Assembly: GCA_008360975.2 (NCBI GenBank)
Contig: CM039210.1
Location: forward strand, 7,504,293 to 7,568,292
Source: Lichenostomus cassidix
Lineage: Eukaryota; Chordata; Aves; Passeriformes; Meliphagidae
Length of the DNA stretch: 64,000 nucleotides
Reading direction: 5' to 3'
Below the pieces are notes generated by a model that did no database searches, had not been told where the DNA came from, and saw only the letters and a program-made list of their open reading frames with translations. How positions within the stretch are numbered: position 1 is the first letter of the stretch; every line of letters begins with the position of its first letter. Positions 46,151-58,274 of this stretch are shown piece by piece. The position numbers and the translations under genes were made by a program.

Positions 46151-46306
46151 CTGTATACAAGTTGTGCATTTGGAAGAATCTGGTCTAGTTTGCTTGTGTT
46201 TTTTACCCTGAAGCAGAGCACTGCTGGAGATGGGTTGCTGGTAAAGACTTTAATAATCCCACTTGGGAATGATAATGTCATATCACCAGTGATCTTCACA
46301 ATACAT
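46151..46306 (-). CDS. FCHO2: FCHO2 exon, start of mu-homology domain
   Basis: 156 bp, acceptor TCTTCTAG, donor ACAG|GTTTTG. It encodes [20 protein letters not shown] and a [15 protein letters not shown] block, ending NAQLVY plus a split Ser. I chose the GTTTTG donor over GTATAC eight bases upstream because only it joins the next exon in frame with the expected residues. Confidence 0.94.
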
Positions 46307-46424
46307 CTAGAAGAGAATGAAAATATCAATTTTATTGCAACTCATTAACTGCTTAGTTTTAATACTAATTTTAAATCAATCATACTTTTACAATCTGATG
46401 AGCTGATTTCAAAGCAGAAAATTG

Positions 46425-47010
46425 GCCGTCTCGTCAGTGTGCACTTGCAGCCCAGAAAGCCAACTGTATCCCGGGCTGCATCAAGAGGCATGACCAGCAG
46501 GTCAAGGGAGGTGATTCTGCCCTTCTGCTCCACTCTTGTGAGACCCCCACCTGAGTATTGCATGCAGTTCTGTGGCCCCCAACACAAGAAAGATGTGGAC
46601 CTGTTGGAGCAAGCCCAGAGGAAATCCTCTGAGGGCCGTAGCACCTTTGCTATGAAGACAGGCTGAGAGCTGGGGCTGTTCAGCCTGGAGAAGAGACGGC
46701 TCTGGAGAAACCTTATAGCACCTTCCAGTACCTAAAGGGGTTCCAAGAGAGCTAGAGAGGAACTTTTTGCAAGACCATGTATTAAGAGGACAAAGGGAAA
46801 TGGTCTTAAGCGGAAGGAGGGTAGGTTTAGATTAGATATTAGGAAGAAATTCTTTACTGTGAGGGTGGTGAGGCACTGAAACAGGTTGTCTAGAGAGGTT
46901 GTGGACTCCTCATCCCTGAAGGTGTTAAAGGCCAGGCTGGATGGGGCTCTGAGTAACCTGGTCTAGTGGAAGATGTCTCTGCCCATGGCAGGGGAGTTGA
47001 AACTAGATGA
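46425..47010 (+). mobile_element. CR1 3' fragment in FCHO2 intron
   Basis: Plus-strand CR1 ORF2 C-terminal and 3' region, from the block translating as near-consensus LQPRKPTVSRAASR to the 3' end text near 46990. Broken frames. Directly followed by a second CR1. Confidence 0.85.
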
Positions 47011-47014
47011 TCAG

Positions 47015-48795
47015 TTTTTTCAAATATATTAATGGCAAAAGAGTGCAGAAATAACATCGTCCCATTACAGGATGAAGATGGGACATGGACAAGGCAGAGG
47101 TGTTTAATGCTTAAAACACTGGTGATGGACCAAGGAGGTCTCAGTGCCCTGAGCTGGAGGACTATGACTGCAAGAATGATCAACTCCCAGCCGACTCTGA
47201 ACTTAAGCGGGATCTGCTGCTCCAGGTGGATCCCTACAAATCTATAGGGCCTGATGGGATTCATCTGAGAATCCTCAATGGCTGATGTCATGGCAAAGCC
47301 TCTCTCAATGATTTTTGAGCAGTCTTGGAAATCTGGAGAGGTCCCAGCTGACTGGAAGCTAGATAGCGCTGTCCCGATTTTCAAGAAGGGCAAGAAGGAG
47401 GACCACAGAAACTCCAGGCCTGTCGGTCTCACTTCAGTACCTGGTAAAATCATGGAAAATATTATTCTGGGAGATATTGAAAACCACCTGGAGGACAACG
47501 CAGTCATCAGTCACAGCCAGCACATCTTCATGAGGGGAAATTCCTGCTTGTCGAACCTGATTTCCTTCTACAAAAAGATAACCCGCCTAGTTGATCCAGG
47601 AAAGCCGGAAGATGTAATCTTTTTGGACTTCAGCAAAGCTTTTGATACTGTCTCTCACAGAATCCTTCTGCACAAAATGTCCAGCACACAGCTGGATAGC
47701 CATGTTACGTGATGGGTGAGCAACTGGCTCATGGGTCAGGCACAAAGGGTTATAGTGAATGGGGTAACATCAGACTGGTGACTGGTCACTAGTGGGGTTC
47801 CACAGGGCTCTGTCCATGGCCCAATGATCTTCAACATCTTCATTAATGACTTGGACACAGGACTCGAAGGAATACTAAGTAAATTTGCCAACAATACCAA
47901 ATTGGGAAGAGCTGTCAACTCCCTGGAAGGCAGAGAGGCCCTGCAGAGAGACCTTGACAAATTAGAGAGATGGGCAATCACCAACTGTATGAAGTTTAAC
48001 AAGGGCAAGTGCCAGATTCTGCACTTGGGACAGGGCAACCCTGGTTGCGTGTATGGACTTGGGAATGAGAGGTTGGAGAGCAGCACCACAGGAAAGGACC
48101 TGGGGGTTCTGGTCGATGGCAAGTTGAATGTGACTCAGCAGTGCCCTGACAGCCAGGAGGGGCAACCGTGTCCTGGAGTGCATCAGGCACAGCATCTCCA
48201 GCCTGTCAAGGAAGGTGATTGTCCCACTCTGCTCTGCACTGGTGGGGCCTCACCTTGAGTCCTGCATGCAGTTTTGGGTGCCACAATATAAGAAAGACAT
48301 GAAACTATTAGAGAGTGTCCAAAGGAGGGCCACAAAGATGGTGAAGGACCTAGAAGGGAAGCCATATGAGGAGCGGCTGAGGTCACTTGGTCTGTTCAGC
48401 CTGGAGGAGACTGAGGGGAGACATTGTGGTCTTCAACATCCTCATGAGGGGAAGTAGAGGAGCAATGCCAGGACAGGACCCGAGGGAATGGCCTCAAGTT
48501 GTGTTAGGGGAGGTTTAGGTTGGCTATTAGGAAAAGGTTCTTCACCCAGAGGATGGTTGGGTACTGGAACAGGCTCCCCAGGGAAGTGGTCACAGCACCA
48601 AGCCTACCAGAGTTCAAGAATTGTTTGGAAAATGTTCTCAGGCACATGGTGTGATTCTTGGGATGTCCTGTGTAAGGCCAGGAGTTGGACTCGATTATCC
48701 TGATGTGTGCCTTCCAACTCAGCATATTCTATGATTCTGTGATCTATAGCATTCATTCCAACCCTAACAACTCTATGATTCTATTATTCTAAAAT
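47015..48795 (+). mobile_element. CR1 with RT domain in FCHO2 intron
   Basis: Plus strand. RT blocks include WKLDSAVPIFKKGKKEDHRN near 47354, SVPGKIMENII near 47435, DFSKAFDTVSHRIL near 47630, and SKFANNTKLGRAV near 47880. The last is the catalytic FADD position, here FANN, so it is inactive. ORF2 continues to about 48450 with a few frame breaks. The 3' tail carries TCTATGATTCT repeats near 48730-48790. It lies sense-opposite to FCHO2. Confidence 0.9.
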
Positions 48796-49195
48796 CAATT
48801 TCAAATGAGGGCATAGTGGCACAATGACAATGAATTACCACTTTCAACTTGGAAGTCAGATGAAATAAGAAAAATGTTTAGCTGGTTAAGCATACAGTAG
48901 TATGGGTGGTTATTTTTCAGGCTTTGAAAATATAGCAGAACTATGCTTAGGCAAGGCCTAAGTAGTATATCAAGCAATGTGACAGAGGGAATGAGGTACT
49001 TTTAAGCTGTCCAAATTTACATGCAGCACCTACCTGACTATAGTAGAAACCCTTTTTATTTTTGTTTTTCTCACTGAACACATTTTTGTAAAGCAGGTAT
49101 ATATGAACTAGTCAGATGCAGGCCAATAGAAATTGATAAATCACTGATGTCACTTATATCAGGGGAGAAAAACCCTGTGAATCCACCTTCTAATG

Positions 49196-49216
49196 TATAT
49201 ATATATATATATATAT
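49196..49216. repeat. (TA)n microsatellite
   Basis: Uninterrupted alternating TA run of about 21 bases in an FCHO2 intron, 83 bases beyond the donor side of the exon at 49299-49410. Confidence 0.95.
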
Positions 49217-49298
49217 CCCCCCAAAATATTAAAAGTACAACCAGTGTGTTTTTTAATTGTAACTTATTACATTCAACACAATTTACTATTTAACTAAC

Positions 49299-49410
49299 TT
49301 TGTGGGATCTGCTCCTTTAAAGTAGGCGTTAACAGATTCAGTAAGGGCCACTGCAACTGGCATGATGTCCTGGTTTCCAAGTCTGACAGGGCTGGGACCA
49401 CGTGAAATAC
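49299..49410 (-). CDS. FCHO2: FCHO2 exon, linker to mu-homology domain
   Basis: 112 bp, acceptor TTCTAG, donor CAAA|GTTAGT. It encodes [17 protein letters not shown] and [20 protein letters not shown], the start of the mu-homology fold. The phases (2 in, 2 out) fit both the cassette exon and the exon at 52748-52877, so the cassette can be skipped without a frame change. Confidence 0.95.
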
Positions 49411-51130
49411 CTAGAATACATACAGTGTATAAGTTTAATATTCAAAAAGCTTAGCAAAAGATTTCAGAATGGTTGACTACACCTGCCATTTTTACAAGAG
49501 GTTACTACCATCACGGTCACAGCAGAGTCTGAAATATTACTTGAAAAGCATATAGAAAAATATAAACATAATACAGTACAATCACATCATCAAAACACTG
49601 CTTAGCAGCATAGAAAAACAGGACTATCAATATGATATTTTGTAAATGGAGAGACATGAGGAAATACAGATGAGACAGAGCAACACTGCATCAAAATGGC
49701 TACTGATGAAAGTGAAGTCAACAGATCCAAAGAAAATTAGATGTTTACAATACTTTTTTTAAAGTCCCTACTGTATGCTCATAGTATGGAAAAATGTATG
49801 ATAAAATAGTCACAGAAATTGAAAAAATTCAGTTGGGGTATGTATGAACATAAATGCACATACATTAATATTACCTCACATAAGTGAACTGTTGAACATT
49901 CAAGTATTTCAGCCAACAAAGATTGCAATTCCCAAATAAAAATTGTTGGAGAAATATTTTGAAAATTTTCTAATGTTTACATAGTAAACATTCTGTGAGT
50001 ACCTTGGAGGTACCTGAAAATATGTATCCGTTTACAAGAAAAATAATTACCAGGCCAGTGTCAGCCTTCACACGTCTCTGCCTACACAACAAAGTTACAA
50101 TGCATAACTATAAAAAGTAATTCAGACCTCAGCTAAGGCTTTTTGAAATGACTGAAATGTCAAATGCAAATTGACAAAACCATTTGTCATGGGATTTTAT
50201 TTTTCAGTAGTGTTTTATATGTGTATTGACTATAAAAGATAGTACTTGAAGTTCTATCTTTTTATTAATGCAATAGCATAGTGGAAAGCATCTTACTAAT
50301 TCTTTTGTACCACTGGTTAAACAGCCTGTATCAGATGCATGCTGCAAGTTCTCAGGACAGGATGTCACAGAGCTGTGCCAAGGTGGACTCATGGTATCTT
50401 AGGCTGTAGTAAAGCTCACAGGTCCAGTTCTGGGACCTTCAGCAGCACCAGCAAATCTGGCTTTGATGCCCTGTCACCTGCCTCAGCCCCAACCACTGTT
50501 AACAGCCCTTCAGCTGTGCTGACACAACAGTTAATGACACAAACATGCAAACAGTTGCATTGACACAGTCAAAAAGGTTGCCAAAGTGCAGAATAAAAGA
50601 CAGCATCATTGGCCATAAAAAGAGAAAATAAAAGTTTGATCAAATTGGTTTAGTTCAGTTTAGGAACAATGATTCAGGTAATTTTAATATTGGCTAAACT
50701 GCTGCCATAAAAATGAAATGTATTTTAAAATATTATCTTTGTTATCTGTATCTCCAAAGCCTTGTGATATTTAGAAATACAGAAATGGTTTTATCTCCTT
50801 GTCTTATGAAAATAAAGATTGTCAAAGTAAAAATATTTTTTCTTCCAAGAAAGTAGTAATGACAAACTGAAGAATCAAGAGAGACCAATATTCAGCTTGT
50901 TGGCGGGGGAGGGGGGAATAGATGGAAGTTATGTTGTATAAAAGTGGCTATATCAAGTTTTGGTGAATTTGGCGACATATAACTTGTTATGTACTTGAGC
51001 TTTCAAGCTACTTGTATCTACCAGACACCAGAAATAGCTGAAGAGATTTGTTTCAAAAGAAATTCAATATTATTAACTGTAGTGCATTACGATGATTAGT
51101 TAGCATGTAAATCTGCTTCTAGTACAATAC

Positions 51131-51190
51131 CTGGTGGTGTCTCACAAAGCTTTTCAATTGTAGGAAGTGTTCCAATCAAAAGATCATCCT
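51131..51190 (-). CDS. FCHO2: FCHO2 60-bp cassette exon (probable)
   Basis: 60 bp, acceptor TAATAG, donor CCAG|GTATTG. It encodes EDDLLIGTLPTIEKLCETPP. It is symmetric (phase 1 in, phase 1 out): inclusion adds 20 residues between TVG/TVE and the GISRGPSP segment, and skipping keeps the frame. The open frame and both splice sites support it. It is not in the FCHO2 isoform I know best, so alternative use is inferred. Confidence 0.72.
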
Positions 51191-52747
51191 CTATTACATG
51201 TAAATGAAACAAAACATGGCAAGAAAACAAATCATTTCAAGAAAAAATAGATGTTATAGATGTTAAACAATTTAATAAATAAAAAAACCCATTGCAAATG
51301 AAAACAAGGCTAAAGCATAAAAGAAATTCAATTATGCATGCCTACAAGTTCATTTGGAACAAGATAATTATAGTTAACTCTCAATTATTCAGAACGAATG
51401 GGGTAAGAGAAACACTGGATTGTGTAAAAGCCAAAAAGAATACAGACAGTAGTGCAGAGTATATCCTCATGCCATCTGCACTGCCCTTTCCAGGTCTACA
51501 GGACTATTTAATTCATTGTCCCGGATTAGAGACAAATTTCCCTAGGTGGAGAGCACAGTGCAGGTGAAACTGGCCTTGTTTATTTTTGCTAGGCCAGGTT
51601 AATAACCATGTCAAACCCTGGTGTCAGAGCATACCTCCTTACCTCCTCCCTCACCTCACAATTTCCCTCTGTCACTGTCTCCAATAACACACACAGCTGG
51701 AGCTATTGATGCTGCTGCCACCAATTTCTAGTTCGTTGGCACCAGTGCTGTGGCCTGAGGAAGTGAGCCTGGATGGACTCTGGCAACCAAAATATCAGTT
51801 ATCTTTCTATGATGCTTCTCAACATTTGAGAAACTGGTGGACACTGAACTGTGCCAGCACTGCAACAGCTAAGACTAGGTAGACCTTACTATCTTTGGTC
51901 CTGCAAGGGTGGAAACATCTGCACTGCTTTCAATGCAGAACTCCTAATAGAAGCTGTGCAGATACTCTTCTGAGGTGCTGAGCCTGGGTGAGGAATTCCT
52001 GGCATCAGTAACATTCAAAGATACCTGAGCATTAATTCAAGAGTCTAATTTTACTTGGGACTAAAGTGGTAATAGTGTTCAGGAATGAAATACTTCAAAT
52101 CTACTACAGAAACAAGTTAAAATGTCCCCTCCACAAATAATCCTCCTCTCCCGTCCCACAAGTCTCCTTATATTTCTTCTGAAATTAGTGACAGCACAGG
52201 AAGACCGATTTTTCATCTTTAATGTTTGGTTGGTTGTTTTGCTTTCAGTAAACACCTCTATTTAGCTTATATACTTCACTAACTTGAAGAAAAAGATGCA
52301 TTAATTTTATTTCTTTGCAAACTGAAATTACAGGATAACAAAGAAAGTAAAAATAACATAAAAATAACTCAATTTTTGAACATTTATATAAATTCAAATT
52401 TATCAGTATACCAAAATATTTGTGTCCATGTATGATAACATCTGAACAAATACATAACATTGTGCTTGATGAATAGACAGCACACCAAAAACAAATTCAT
52501 GGAATATTTTAATTTTGAAAAATATTTCACTAGAGAACATGCCATAATTGGATCTATGGTCTAATCTAGCCAAATCCACTGTCTTGTCTCTTAGGTCATT
52601 TAGAAGCAGGTATTGCAAAGAATGCTTGAAGTACCTAGACTGAATTCACATATGGAACAGCTAACTCCAAGGAATGGTTTTCCTAACAGGTGGAACTCAG
52701 TGGCAGAATGTTACAGTTTCTAAAATTAATTAAAATGGTTAACTTAC

Positions 52748-52877
52748 CAACTGTAGGTACATTTGCTGCACTGAGGGAAGCAAAAGAGGATATTGAGGAA
52801 ACGCTCTCTGCATGTGCCAAAGGAGCTGCAGGTGGTGGACTTGAGTTAGAGGTCAATGGAGGGCTGAATGGCCTTGG
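52748..52877 (-). CDS. FCHO2: FCHO2 exon, proline/serine-rich linker
   Basis: 130 bp, acceptor ATTAAG, donor TTG|GTAAGT. It encodes [16 protein letters not shown], then [15 protein letters not shown], the flexible linker between the F-BAR and mu-homology domains. In-frame with 58171-58274 (phase 0) and with either downstream exon (phase 1). Confidence 0.93.
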
Positions 52878-53199
52878 CTTAATGCAAGAGATCACAAGAG
52901 TATTACAGAGACAGAACGTGATTTTAAAAAGATGAAAAAAGACTGTAAATAGTTCTTCATTTCATTCCCCAATCAATTTTATAGTGTTTCTCAACATCTT
53001 TCTTTTAATGCATTCTCTATCCTAGTTTTACTGTAAAACAGAGAACCCACATTTTCTATGGGAATTAATCCCATTATTTCAGAACTTATAATTATTAATT
53101 TTTTGCCTGGCTAGGTAAGTCTAATGTATTTGATTATGTAACAGCCTGACAATAATCGTGCTGTAACACAGTATCAGAACCTAACCCTATAGCCCTGTG

Positions 53200-55060
53200 T
53201 ATGTGTGCAGCAAATGTGGATTTTCAGAGCTAAAGGAGAGCTACTAACAAAATGGAAGTGAGCCCAGCAGAGGGCAACTAAGATAGCTGAGGACTGGAGG
53301 ACATGAGAGAGAGGGAGAGGCTGAAAGACCTAGGTTTGTTTAGCCTGGAGAAGAAAGGTCTAGGAAGGGATCTTCTGGCAGTCTTTCACTAGCTACAAAG
53401 AAGATAGAGCCAGGCTCTATTCAGAGGTTCAAGAACTATAAGAAAGGAAATTTCAACTGAACATAGGGAAAAATATTCATTCTTGTAACCTTGTGGTTAA
53501 GCCCTGGGACAAGTTGCCCTAAAAGGTTGTGAGATCTCCCTCCCTGAAGATTTTTGAAACTTAGCATGTCCCTGAGCAACGTGATGCAATTTTGAAGTTG
53601 GCCCTTTGTCAGGGTTTGACTCTGACTAAACGCCAGGCACCCCGGCTTTCTCCTGCCACAGACGTGCAGGAGAGGGGAAAGAAAAAACTGTTAAACACAC
53701 TAATTTTATGAGTTAAGTAAGATAGGACACTGATGGCAGGACACACAGAAGAAAGTGCAGAGAGGCTCCAAACTTAAAGTTGTAAAGTGATTTAATTACC
53801 TAACAGAGTCGGAGGATAAATGAGAGGTAAAAATAAGCTTTTCATACACTATTTGTTCACTCATCCCCCTCCCTCTTAAGCAGCTATTTCCTATTCACCC
53901 CCCTCCTTCCTTCTAACCAACAGCTCGGGTAGGGGGGCAGGGTGTGGGGTATTTTCTTAGTTCATAGAGCAAGTCCATAAATTTATTCATCATCACAATT
54001 CTTCTATTACAAATACTGTTTATTACTGCTTATTCTCTCTCCCTCTAGACAGTTTCTCTGCTCTCCCCCCCTCCCTCTAAAGAAGCCGTTCTCCGCTCAC
54101 CCCCCTCTCTCTTTCTAACTAACAATACGGGCAGGGTAAGGGGTTTTTTCTTTGGTCAGTCCATTAGGGAGAGGGGTCCTCTACTTAGCCACAGGGCCCC
54201 TCCCACGAGAGACAGGTTTCTGGGAACTTCTTTGGCATGGATCCAATCTCACGAGCAACATCTCGCCCGCATTCTGCTGCAACATGAGTCCTCTTGTCTA
54301 TAGGGTGCAGACTCTCTCAAGCTGAGGCCAGGCTGCTTCTATTCCAGGAGCAAGGCCTTTCTCTCCTTTGCAGGGCCTTTGCAGCTTTAACTCTTTATAT
54401 GAGACTCTCACTGCATCACAGCTTCTTCCAGGCATCCACCTGCTCCTCTGGCGTGAGCTGTGGGTGGATTTCTGCACCCCCCGTGGACTCCATGGGCTGC
54501 AGGGGGACCACCTGCTGCCCCCATAGTCTTCACCACAGCTAGCAGAGGGATTTCAGCTCTGGAACCTGGAGCACCTCCTCCCCCACCTTCTCCACTAACC
54601 TTGGTGTCTCCATGTTGTTCCCCCTTCACATATTTTTACTTCTTCCTCCTCCTCCTGTAACTAAAAAAGAAGTGTGTGCTCACATTGTTTTGATTTTTTC
54701 TTAAATATGTTTTCACAGAGGCGTAACTAGCACCTCTAATTGGCCCACACTTGGCCAGCAGCATGTCCATTACTTTCAGAGCCATCAGAGATTGGCTCTG
54801 CTGAATTTGATGAAAAACTTCCAGAACTTTCACTCAGGACACACAAGAGCCATTTTTGTGCCACTCCCCACCCTTCAGACACTTCTTCAAGCCTACCACA
54901 ACAGCTTCTGAGGGGTTTAAATTTCTCTTAGATGTTAAAGATACCTTGCTGATGTTCTGGGCTAAGATAAACCACCACACCCTTCTTTGAGCAGGAGATT
55001 GGTCTAGAGATCTTCAAAAGTCCCTTCCATCCTAAATCTGTGGATAGTTTTATGACCCAT
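53200..55060 (+). mobile_element. Old CR1 in FCHO2 intron, split by a solo LTR
   Basis: Diverged CR1 3' region on the plus strand (LEKKGLGRDLL-like text near 53350; 3' end GAGCAGGAGATTGGTCTAGA near 54990). It continues across the LTR at 53607-54979 when that is discounted. Confidence 0.78.
53607..54979 (-). mobile_element. Solo LTR with perfect TSD CCCTT
   Basis: Close relative of 1873-3254 in the same orientation and nearly the same length (1373 versus 1382 bp). TSD CCCTT at 53602-53606 and 54980-54984. Minus-strand start TGTGGTGGTTTATC, end CAAACCCTGACA, TATA-like CATATTTAAG near 54705. Same 5-bp duplication class as ERVL-type elements. Confidence 0.93.
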
Positions 55061-56280
55061 TTAACTGTTAAGGTATTAAAATAACTAATAAACAATTTTC
55101 AATTAACCTATCTAAAAGGTACTGAAACTCCTGAAGCATCTGTTTTGGTTGGGTAATTTTTTGTTGTTGTTGTTCTATCACACTTTTCACTGAGTATATG
55201 ACTTTTATACAGACTGTGAGAATTGTAAAAGGACGTGACATATAATGAAGACAACTTTCAATCTTCCACTTATATCCAGATAATAGCCAATTTCTAACAC
55301 ATGTAACTTTTTGCAGAACCATGTCTTATAGCAGAACAATACCAGCTAAATTCTTCTCTTTAATTCTGATGATATCAAGAACAGATTTCTTGGTCTAAGA
55401 GCAATTACTACAATTTTATATTGGAATTAGAAAATAATCTCAAAATGATCCCTACTCTGACCTTATACCATAACAGAAAAGCAAAAGAGTTAAACAATGT
55501 CTCAGTTTTGTTAAAGCATGAGACCAGATTTTTTCCATAATGAGAATATGGTGAAAATATCTTGCTACTTTGAAAGACAATAAGATGATCTTACCACAGT
55601 AAAATTTTACCAAGTCAGTAAGTCAAAGAATCATAATATTCATAGAAGAGATTAAGCATGGCTAGGCCAGATATGCTGTCTGGGTATTTGCATTCTTTGC
55701 CACATACCTTATCAGCAGGTTGACCTGCACTGCAAGCAGTGAGCAGAGATGAAGGTAGCGTGCAATCTCTCACTATCCAGATGGGCAGCTGCTGCAGTCT
55801 GCCACCTCCCTTCTCCACCAACCAGCACCAAGGGCAGGGCTACTTGTGCCAACACGACTGATAAAGATCTACTCAATACCACTAATTTCCCAAAGCTTTG
55901 GTGATATCCCTAAATCAATTGAGTTTTGCTTATAATTTCACTAGTATTTCATATTTTGAAAACTTTAATCCTACATATATGCTATCCTTTAATTTTCAAG
56001 CTATTGATTTGTTCAGTTAAAAATATTCAGCTGATGCAAAATTTATGTTTTGAGCCTTTCTAGTTCAGTTGAGAATTATTTTGTTATAGTAACATGTTTA
56101 TCATTAACAACTTCATGCCTATCCAGCAATAGTGAAAATCTGAGTATGTGATTCCCTGAAAGTAACTCCACTGTAACAGTGTGTTGTGGTTTAACCCCAG
56201 CTGGCAACTGAGTACCAGGAAGCTGCTCCCTCACCTCCCTGCCTCCAATGGGGAGGAGAATCGGAAAGGAAAGATAAGCC

Positions 56281-56548
56281 TGTCGCTGTTGAACCGCTAA
56301 CAGAGAGAAGAAGTCCAGGTTTTCAGTGTGGCAAAAATGTCCAATTTATTAATTAATTTCAACTTATATAGACTTTCAAAGATCACCAGGATTGGTCAGC
56401 TCAAAACCTCCCCCCAGGCCGATTGGCCAGGCTTGAATGGTCCATATCTCGAGAGACCGTTTCAACAACATCCAAACTTTATCTTTGTTTATAAAACACA
56501 GGAAGAAAAAGAGAGAAATTTCTCACGGAAAAGGTCGTGCTTGACACA
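56281..56548 (-). mobile_element. Solo LTR of provirus A family, TSD TAAGCC
   Basis: 268 bp with perfect 6-bp TSD (56275-56280 and 56549-56554). Closely matches 7863-8124 and the reverse complement of 5727-5993. Confidence 0.93.
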
Positions 56549-56573
56549 TAAGCCTCATGGGTTGAGATAAGAA

Positions 56574-57620
56574 TGTACTGGATTTGTGCGACAAGGTTTT
56601 GATGGTGGAGGGGCTACAGGGGTGGCTTCTGTGAGAAGCTGCTATAAGCTTCCCCCATGTTCAGCACAGCCAATGCCAGTCAGCTCCAAGAGGGACCCAC
56701 TGCTGGTCAAGGCCAAGCCAATCAGAGACGGTAGTAATGGCTCTGGAGTAACATATTTAAGAAGGGAAAAAGTTATTGAGCGGAAGAAAATTACAGCCAG
56801 AGAAGAGAGGGGTGAGAATATGTGAGAGGAACAACTCTGCAGACACCAAGGTCAGTGCAGAAGGAGGGGGAGGAGGTGCTCCAGAAGCCAGAGCAGAGAT
56901 TCCCCTGCAGCCCATGGTGAAGAGCATGGTGAAGCAGCTGTGCCCCTGCAGCCCGTGGAGGTCAATGGGGGTGCAGAGATCCACCTGGAGCCCATGGAGG
57001 AGACCCACGCCAGAACAGGTGGATGCCAGAAGGAAGCTGTTACCCCACGAGAAGCCCGCACTAGAACAGGCTCCCGGCAGTAACCTGTTGACCCATGGAG
57101 AGAGGAACCCACACTGGAGCAGGTTTGCTGGCAGGACTTGTGACCCCATGGGGGACCCACACTGGAGCAGGCTGTGCCTGAATGACTGCACCCTGTGAAA
57201 AGGGACCCACACTGGAGCAGGGGAAGGAGTTCTCTCCCTGAGGAGGAAGGAGAGGCAGAAACAACGTGATGAACTGACTGTAACCCTCATTGCCCATCCC
57301 CCTGTGCTGCTGGGGGGGAGAAGGTAGAGATTCAGGGAAAAAGATAAGCCCAGGAAGGAGGGAGGGGTGGGGGGAAGGTGTTTTTAAGATTTGTTTTACT
57401 TCTTATTATCCTGCTTTGGTTTTGATTGTTAATATATTCAACTACTTTTCTGAAGTTGAGTCTCTTTTGCCCATGATGGTAATCAGTGAGTGATCTCTCC
57501 CCATGCTTATCTCAACTCATGAACCTTTTGATATATTTTCTCTCCATGTCCAGCTGAGGAGGGGAGTGATAGAGCAGCTTTGGTGGGCACCTGGCATCCG
57601 ACCAGGGTCAACCCAACACA
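56574..57620 (+). mobile_element. Solo LTR, TSD AAGAA
   Basis: Starts TGTACTGGATTTG and ends CAACCCAACACA. It has a perfect 5-bp TSD AAGAA (56569-56573 and 57621-57625). CATATTTAAGAAGG near 56751. Same superfamily as 20006-21112. The long open frames across it on both strands are not supported as genes. Confidence 0.9.
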
Positions 57621-58170
57621 AAGAAGAATTAAATAATTGAAAGAAACAAACAAACAAAAACCCCCAAAAAACAGTAGAATAACAATAATAATAATAGTAA
57701 GATAGGGGAGGAGAGAGTAACAAAAGCCAAGAGAAACAAGTGATGTACAGTACAGTTGCTCACCACCCAGTGACTGATGCCCAGCACATCCCCAAGCAGT
57801 GATCGGCCCTTTCCAGCCAACTCCCCCCAGTTTATATACTGGGCATGATGTTCTATGGTGTGGAATATCCCTTTGGCCAGTTTGGGTCAGCTGTCCCACC
57901 TGTGCTCCCTCCCAGCTTCTTGTGCAGCTCCTCACTGGCAGAGCATGAGACACTGAAAAGTCCTTGACTCAGGATAAGCACTGCTCAGTAACAACCAAAA
58001 CATCAGTGTGTTATCAGCATTATTCTCATACTGAATCCGAAACACAGCACTGTACCAGCTACTGAGAAGAAAATGGACTCTTATCCCAGCCAAAACCAGG
58101 GCACAGTGTAAATGATATATCTGAAATTGAGTACAACGGAGAATTAAAAAACCCAACAGTCAATACATAC

Positions 58171-58274
58171 TATTTCATTAATTCCACTAAGTTTCCCTGT
58201 AGACAATTTTGGTGTTGAAGCAGGCCTTGGAGGGGGTACAATGGTGCCTACAGAAAGAGGATTTGTGGGCTTTG
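58171..58274 (-). CDS. FCHO2: FCHO2 exon, linker (first FCHO2 exon in window)
   Basis: 104 bp, acceptor TTTCAG, donor ATA|GTATGT. It encodes [17 protein letters not shown] and [14 protein letters not shown]. It begins with two bases completing a codon of the next upstream exon, which I could not find up to 64000. The F-BAR part of the gene must lie to the right of the window. Confidence 0.94.

Larger units (their letters stand above)
56182..58103 (-). mobile_element. LTR in FCHO2 intron, split by two further LTRs
   Basis: Outer pieces 56182-56280, 56555-56573 and 57626-58103. Minus-strand start TGCCCTGGTTTTGGCTGGG, end AAACCACAACA. TSD CAGTG at 56177-56181 and 58104-58108. A minus-strand TATATAAAC box lies near 57832. 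An (AAT)n-like run near 57684-57700 is typical of this LTR. It ends 62 bases from the donor of the exon at 58171-58274. Confidence 0.85.

Noticed and set aside
46151..46159. FCHO2 donor at CTT|GTATAC
   Set aside because: Using it would lose residues expected in FCHO2 and put the next exon out of frame; CAG|GTTTTG eight bases further fits.
56757..57290. 177-codon and overlapping 140-codon frames
   Set aside because: Both fall inside the LTR at 56574-57620, overlap on opposite strands and have no homology that I recognise.
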